From: an uncultured Christensenellaceae bacterium
GTDB lineage: Bacteria > Bacillota > Clostridia > Christensenellales > Borkfalkiaceae
Assembly (NCBI GenBank): GCA_910587825.1
Contig: CAJUNJ010000003.1
Coordinates: 12,738-76,737, forward strand
Length of the DNA: 64,000 nt
Direction: 5' to 3'
Part shown: piece after piece, positions 62,001-64,000 of the stretch
How the letters are laid out: each line of letters begins with the position of its first letter
How positions within the stretch are numbered: the stretch's first letter is position 1
Notes under the pieces: model-generated
Databases searched by the model: none
What the model was told of the DNA's origin: nothing
Seen by the model: the letters and a program-made list of their open reading frames with translations, nothing else
Position numbers and translations under genes: made by a program

Positions 62001-62931
62001 CGATTATCTTACGATTACCTGCGATAACGAAAAAGTTACCGTAAACGGCAACGGAACAGTTACCGTTACCGAAGCGGGCGAGTACGAGATAATATTAAGC
62101 TTTAAGGAAGACGCCAAGGCGGTATGGAACGACGGAACGCAGAAAGAACCGTTTCCCATTAAATTTACGGTTACAAGCGGAGATGTTCCCGGACCCGATG
62201 ACGGAACGGAAGTCGACAAACCCGTTATGACCGTACTTGAAAAGGAATACACCGGCGCGGACATAACTTTCGTAATAGACAACTTAGACGCCATTTCGGA
62301 GTACGTGACGGTTACGGGGCTTACCCAAAAAGACATAGGCGAATACACCGTTACGGTTGCGCTTAAAGACAAAAACGCAAATTGCTGGAAAGACGGCACC
62401 ATAGCGGACGTGACCTTTACAGTCGTTATAAAACAGGCATCGCTTGTTGTGGGCGACGGAGTCGGCGGAGACGGCGACGGAAAATTGGACGTAAATAATT
62501 CTTCGGGCGATAAGGTAGACATAGACGAGTATCTTGACATTAAGCACTATTACGACCCCGTCACGGGTGAAGAAGTCGATGTAAAAGACCTTGTCGACGG
62601 TAAGGATTACGACGTCGAATACGGTATCAAGGACGATAAGCTTGAAGAGTTTAAAAAGAACTTCGCGAACGCGGACGAAATAATCAAAAAGCTTTCGGAG
62701 ACGAGATACAGATATACTTATACGAAATCCGGTGAAAATCCCGGAGGCATAAATTGGACGTTAATAATTATAATTGCCGCAGTTGTATTGGTTATAATAA
62801 TTATTATCATAATAATAGTAGTCGTAAAACGCAGAAACGCAGACGACGGTTACGACGATTATGACGATTACGATGAATATGACGATTATGACGACGACGA
62901 TGACGACTACGACGACGATTACGATTATTAA
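56077..62931 (+). CDS. Giant MBG/Ig-like surface protein with DUF6273-like domain, C-terminal membrane helix and Asp/Tyr tail
   Basis: I prefer the ATG at 56077 (GTGAGG upstream; 2284 aa). After a signal peptide of about 35 residues, residues about 110-395 resemble DUF6273 (VWLPSLTEVG, SWLRTADTSEDCYHMF, HAIRPAIHLNL). About 400-1660 holds MBG-like modules (YDGTPLTYTGSAQKI, TDAGEYTSTVSF). Five tandem Ig-like units of about 80-95 residues follow (about 1667-2121; YNGAPIEFKI-NW, YTGEEITFSVEGW, YTGADITFVIDN). After a Gly/Asp-rich linker comes an Ile-rich transmembrane helix (about 2227-2250), KRR, and a tail of about 30 residues that is nearly only Asp and Tyr. It is probably membrane-anchored with an inside acidic tail. 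Confidence 0.87.
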   Translation: MNIKKHTTIRKLFFGALCTLFLCCVFLGYSLVSGVSAKALESVPDRTEIIDPLYNFETYNYNESALNELARRILGDNRKTINDLISYAQNTARGTGEPINDKTSLITLKYGRFRYTNRHDRYDDLVWLPVYLSRSTGGDAILTLYLASTGGTTSQTESDSFTRGGTYTTDPTCSMPSNMYGRSAMRSFTMGNSGPTAFYAYYNGANHSSSFQTYGPVVTKDADNNKFMNFIAGSDYTGDLYDDIATPSEIPWQANESYAQYIGGDYTEHADWADYCWPNDAYDAPSKGSYKSPNYYEYKDKEGYADWKNDKVWLPSLTEVGTGDITGDEMNLNGVWQLTASQRANARNSWLRTADTSEDCYHMFATAADGSITSVAVSESHAIRPAIHLNLNKAITKFSPPVNLPDTVTSTYIGEAQSITHKRVTVPEDQVTWFKSGEMTVTFYSDKDCTVPAAPVNVGTYYLRVYLDNRSLYFKGEPSATRSKSAKFVVEKAKLGVKWTYEDNVPVKAEFVGQVYNRDLLAGYVPTLGIRYVSRSGSGNTYYDFDDLMRGEYRATAFILNEDVNNYNYELSADISDPLTSNIFSVGRKVLPLPYFVHTGTTEMNSAFKGTQYIQIANFDPRYMKVDVRAGADETAVDSEHFRVEGVSNDNIWTCSLSMVEDYYFTITFNDPNDYYFSWVIDGQTKEDYETNFDVEQKGLLLKVGRAQIEIDFVGLDTEWGTVNEENFTLNVRGLVNGDPSAERIKFRIWYEDFYGNSVDLTPDANGVYTVWDDRYPQGNPNRLPAAGRYTMHAAIADDGAYDTNYMMSDDGRWTSQEFTVVQTVSSFTPGDVFWRYKLNGQYTDAGNYYLHDSEATALELDFVDDFYEFSLTRNEDELRGAPYYVKATYSGDTRVRTAGVYKVTVKISAYYNNVDLPNLEEQSEFDIYFKINKSAVDLSGVKWAYDGTPLTYTGSAQKIMLDPDTLPAGFTATYTATGNATDAGEYTSTVSFILAEDYADNYFVPVADDPSTYRGTFEFTKDWTIAKAQITVEWVTTPSSSDALFVPTLKTGHSLVTYSYEHNVGGSWVATDSLVAAGASETFRVIATLKADVAGNFELVGNTPCEFEVASGKYPVTIHFEINGEVCTDGTKFVYNGSAMAVTAVVDSGDLEIKEYGVEYYEDNGGVKGTKLDGAPVNAGKYIAAVTAKYGNNSYLSPESATEVAFEITKADYDLSGLQLWYTHGDKVINVTYDAEQKKWVDAIGREVILSFEFDGTQHEITLNNSIEVPHESDKLTATLRNGRGINAGDYESVVTLTPSANYNSPTDLLAFPRVINWTITKAKINFEDVRWGYVDALGEEHDRDFDGEPFTFTRNENGVVKFTVGLIGLPKELVESGMISYFTTNKTNNIVGDGSAGGTGSVEEAGNSFSSVGDYETRVVFTGVFEHANFETFRAEDLPAFISQRQTWRIQARNLSKINFDDSWKQFDDRVHNLMELCGIPQNELVYFDTEIVFMYTETDPDNPDDPNPGVNVITNYPGYNGVANTAYHAGTYTIRLFQLSGDDETRIFWDYKTFTVAREKLDVIWYQENYIPVARVDGVYVSDMLGTKYTTAQGGVVTLAYIRSTDGQDLTFYAEPYVTDAYINDLEIQMGTDESGNVYQRRVQFKYQVYKPTANAIKIDKTKIFIENSSVEYNGAPIEFKISNWSYYQNFLEVSDGGLTKTEIGAYRVKLSFKGDADAYWDGESEETYRDSIILDFNITEPTSWALQFPELQLPDGSRVGSIVPWTGDAIEFKINGWIVLQRFVVYEVFRNNVSLGTDLTLTDAGNYRVVFSIPETSIGYWVADRDNPKRDYVINFRIHNPDEEVSTIIEPVLDKEFAEYAGGTAREFTVNDWTYYSQYVDITVSGGAVFADGVIRASDIGLYVVTVTIKDDLNVTFPDESRTATLTFRITPSTSGDVDNPLPKPSLDKTTAVYTGEEITFSVEGWASTYSDYLTITCDNEKVTVNGNGTVTVTEAGEYEIILSFKEDAKAVWNDGTQKEPFPIKFTVTSGDVPGPDDGTEVDKPVMTVLEKEYTGADITFVIDNLDAISEYVTVTGLTQKDIGEYTVTVALKDKNANCWKDGTIADVTFTVVIKQASLVVGDGVGGDGDGKLDVNNSSGDKVDIDEYLDIKHYYDPVTGEEVDVKDLVDGKDYDVEYGIKDDKLEEFKKNFANADEIIKKLSETRYRYTYTKSGENPGGINWTLIIIIAAVVLVIIIIIIIIVVVKRRNADDGYDDYDDYDEYDDYDDDDDDYDDDYDY

Positions 62932-62946
62932 TTAAGGAGCGGAATT

Positions 62947-64000
62947 ATGTTAGACACGATAAGAGATTTAATTATGAACAACACCCCGTGGTCGTTCGTA
63001 ATTATAGGCGCGGCGGCAGTGCTTATTATAGGGCTTATACTGTTGCTTGCGCTGGGCGGAAAAAAGAAGAAAAAGAGAAAGGGACCGCGCAGACCCAAAG
63101 CCAAAAAAAGTAAAAAGGGCAGGAAAGGCGCAGGCCGCAATGACGAGCTTATCCGTTCCAAAGCGGACGCGGACGTGGCCCGCGCACGCGCCGAAGCACA
63201 GGCGGAAACAGAGCGTATCCGTTCGCATTCCCGTGCGGAAGTCGAACGCGCACGCGCCGAGGCGGAAATTGCCCGCGCACGCGCCGAAAACTCACCCAAT
63301 CCTATGCCTATGTATCAGATGCCCTATATGCAGCCTACGGACAACAGCGCCCTTATAAAGGCGCAGATGGAAGCCGAGTTTGCAAAACAGCAGGCGGAAA
63401 ATACCAAAGCGGAACTTGCGAAAATGCGCGAGGAAGCGCGTGAAGACCGCAGACGCGACCGCGACAGGGACGACCGTGACAGAGAACGCCCGAGAGAGCG
63501 CGACCGCGCCCGCTCGCGCGAGCGTGATAACGAGACCGAAGAAGACCCCAGGGAAGCACAGCGCAACAGAAGGGCGGAAGCTGAACGCCAGCAAATTCTC
63601 GAAGCGCGCCACAGGGCGGAAATTGCGGCGGAACACGCAAAGAACGATAAGCAGAGGGCGAAAGCCGAAGCCGAAATCGCACGGCTCAACGCAGAGCTTT
63701 CGGCAAGAAACGCAATGCTTGAACAGAGCCGTCAACAGCACGTAGAAGTCCGTCACGATAACGGCGCGGCTATGAACGCGCAGGCGGAGCTTATGCGCGC
63801 CCAGATGGAAGCCGAGCGTATGAAAATGCAGGCGCAAAACGAGATGGAACGCGCAAGGGCTGACGCCGAGCTTGCAAGAATAAGGGCGGAGATGGAAGCC
63901 CGTTCCGCGCAGTCGCCGTCGGGCAACGCCAATGCGCAGGCGGAACTTATGCGCGCCCAGATGGAAGCCGAGCGTATGAAAATGCAGGCGCAAAACGAGA
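62947..64000 (+). CDS. Membrane protein with Lys/Arg-rich juxtamembrane region and long Arg/Glu/Ala coiled coil (3' partial)
   Basis: The frame is open from the ATG at 62947 (AAGGAG at 62934-62939) to the window end; at least 351 codons. Residues about 15-37 form one transmembrane helix (FVIIGAAAVLIIGLILLLAL). A very basic segment of about 35 residues follows (GGKKKKKRKGPRRPKAKKS and beyond). The rest is a long helical Arg/Glu/Ala-rich region (ARARAEAQAETERIRSH), broken by a Pro/Met stretch (NPMPMYQMPYMQP) and an Arg/Asp/Glu-only block (RDRDRDDRDRERPRER). A 52-residue unit is repeated near the end. The long tail is predicted to be cytoplasmic. It is 15 nt after the giant gene, so it belongs to the same operon. 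Confidence 0.8.
   Translation, partial: MLDTIRDLIMNNTPWSFVIIGAAAVLIIGLILLLALGGKKKKKRKGPRRPKAKKSKKGRKGAGRNDELIRSKADADVARARAEAQAETERIRSHSRAEVERARAEAEIARARAENSPNPMPMYQMPYMQPTDNSALIKAQMEAEFAKQQAENTKAELAKMREEAREDRRRDRDRDDRDRERPRERDRARSRERDNETEEDPREAQRNRRAEAERQQILEARHRAEIAAEHAKNDKQRAKAEAEIARLNAELSARNAMLEQSRQQHVEVRHDNGAAMNAQAELMRAQMEAERMKMQAQNEMERARADAELARIRAEMEARSAQSPSGNANAQAELMRAQMEAERMKMQAQNE
63775..64000 (+). repeat. Direct repeat of about 70 bp, period 156 bp, inside the coiled-coil gene
   Basis: Bases 63775-63844 and 63931-64000 are nearly identical (two differences seen) and encode NAQAELMRAQMEAERMKMQ and following residues. The second copy reaches the window end, so more copies may follow. 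Confidence 0.85.

Noticed and set aside
62836..62931. GAC/GAT/TAT run as a microsatellite or sequencing artefact
   Set aside because: The frame stays open, ends in a normal stop with AAGGAG for the next gene, and codon use varies, so it is coding.
1..64000. Prophage, integrative element or insertion sequence
   Set aside because: No integrase, transposase, phage structural gene, terminal repeats or att-like duplication was seen.

Overview
The window looks like a chromosomal segment of an uncultured, host-associated Gram-positive bacterium of the Clostridia (Bacillota). Reasons: Firmicutes-type gene clusters (rplU/rpmA next to Rng and TIGR03960 genes; rpmG-secE-nusG-rplKA-rplJL), AddAB rather than RecBCD, lipoproteins with lipoboxes, tandem YitT proteins, and many BspA-type LRR_5 and MBG/Ig-like surface proteins typical of gut clostridial lineages. 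A Christensenellales-like lineage is a guess; no 16S or marker tree was possible. There is no CRISPR array, no insertion sequence, and no tRNA or rRNA that I could recognise.

Layout. (1) 1-0.8 kb: the end of a gene whose C-terminus is a ribosomal L15-like domain. (2) 0.97-8.9 kb: a complete seven-gene arginine operon, argG-H-C-J-B-D-F, leading from glutamate/N-acetylglutamate to arginine through the acetyl cycle, with a perfect sigma-A promoter and a candidate ArgR box. (3) 9.1-14.3 kb: an XRE-cupin regulator with a 17-bp inverted operator pair, then potABCD, a spermidine/putrescine-type ABC importer. (4) 14.4-17.1 kb, minus strand: a GNAT, a membrane metallophosphoesterase, rpmA and rplU. 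(5) 17.3-19.8 kb: a small helical protein and an LRR lipoprotein on the plus strand, apparently inserted between rplU and (6) 19.9-23.7 kb: rng, the DUF2344 gene and the TIGR03960 radical-SAM gene. (7) 23.8-25.7 kb: a SecB-like chaperone and a second LRR lipoprotein. (8) 25.8-29.3 kb: rpmG-secE-nusG-rplK-rplA-rplJ-rplL with L1-site and L10 leader RNAs. (9) 29.4-36.8 kb: glycolipid glycosyltransferase-PlsY-CmpB-like membrane gene, a cyclophilin-like lipoprotein, a DUF2238-like membrane protein, two unknowns and a Cys-rich lipoprotein. (10) 36.9-43.9 kb: addB-addA and a small membrane protein. (11) 44-49 kb: a PRC-barrel protein, nadB-nadC and two YitT paralogues. (12) 49.3-64 kb: a four-gene cell-surface cluster that runs off the window: two giant exported proteins (about 1970 and 2280 aa) with C-terminal membrane anchors, and two small or partial membrane proteins with long, low-complexity tails predicted to face the cytoplasm.

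Two patterns stand out. Several transcription units (17858, 23696 minus, 24344, 36772 minus, 36865, 44738) have a sigma-A -10 box only 6-11 nt from the ATG and no Shine-Dalgarno sequence, which indicates leaderless mRNAs. In the surface cluster, the giant protein at 56077 ends in an Asp/Tyr-rich tail, while the next gene encodes a membrane protein with a Lys/Arg-rich segment just inside the membrane followed by a long Arg/Glu/Ala coiled coil. These complementary charges suggest, but do not prove, a trans-envelope surface assembly. All calls come from reading the sequence; no database search was run.
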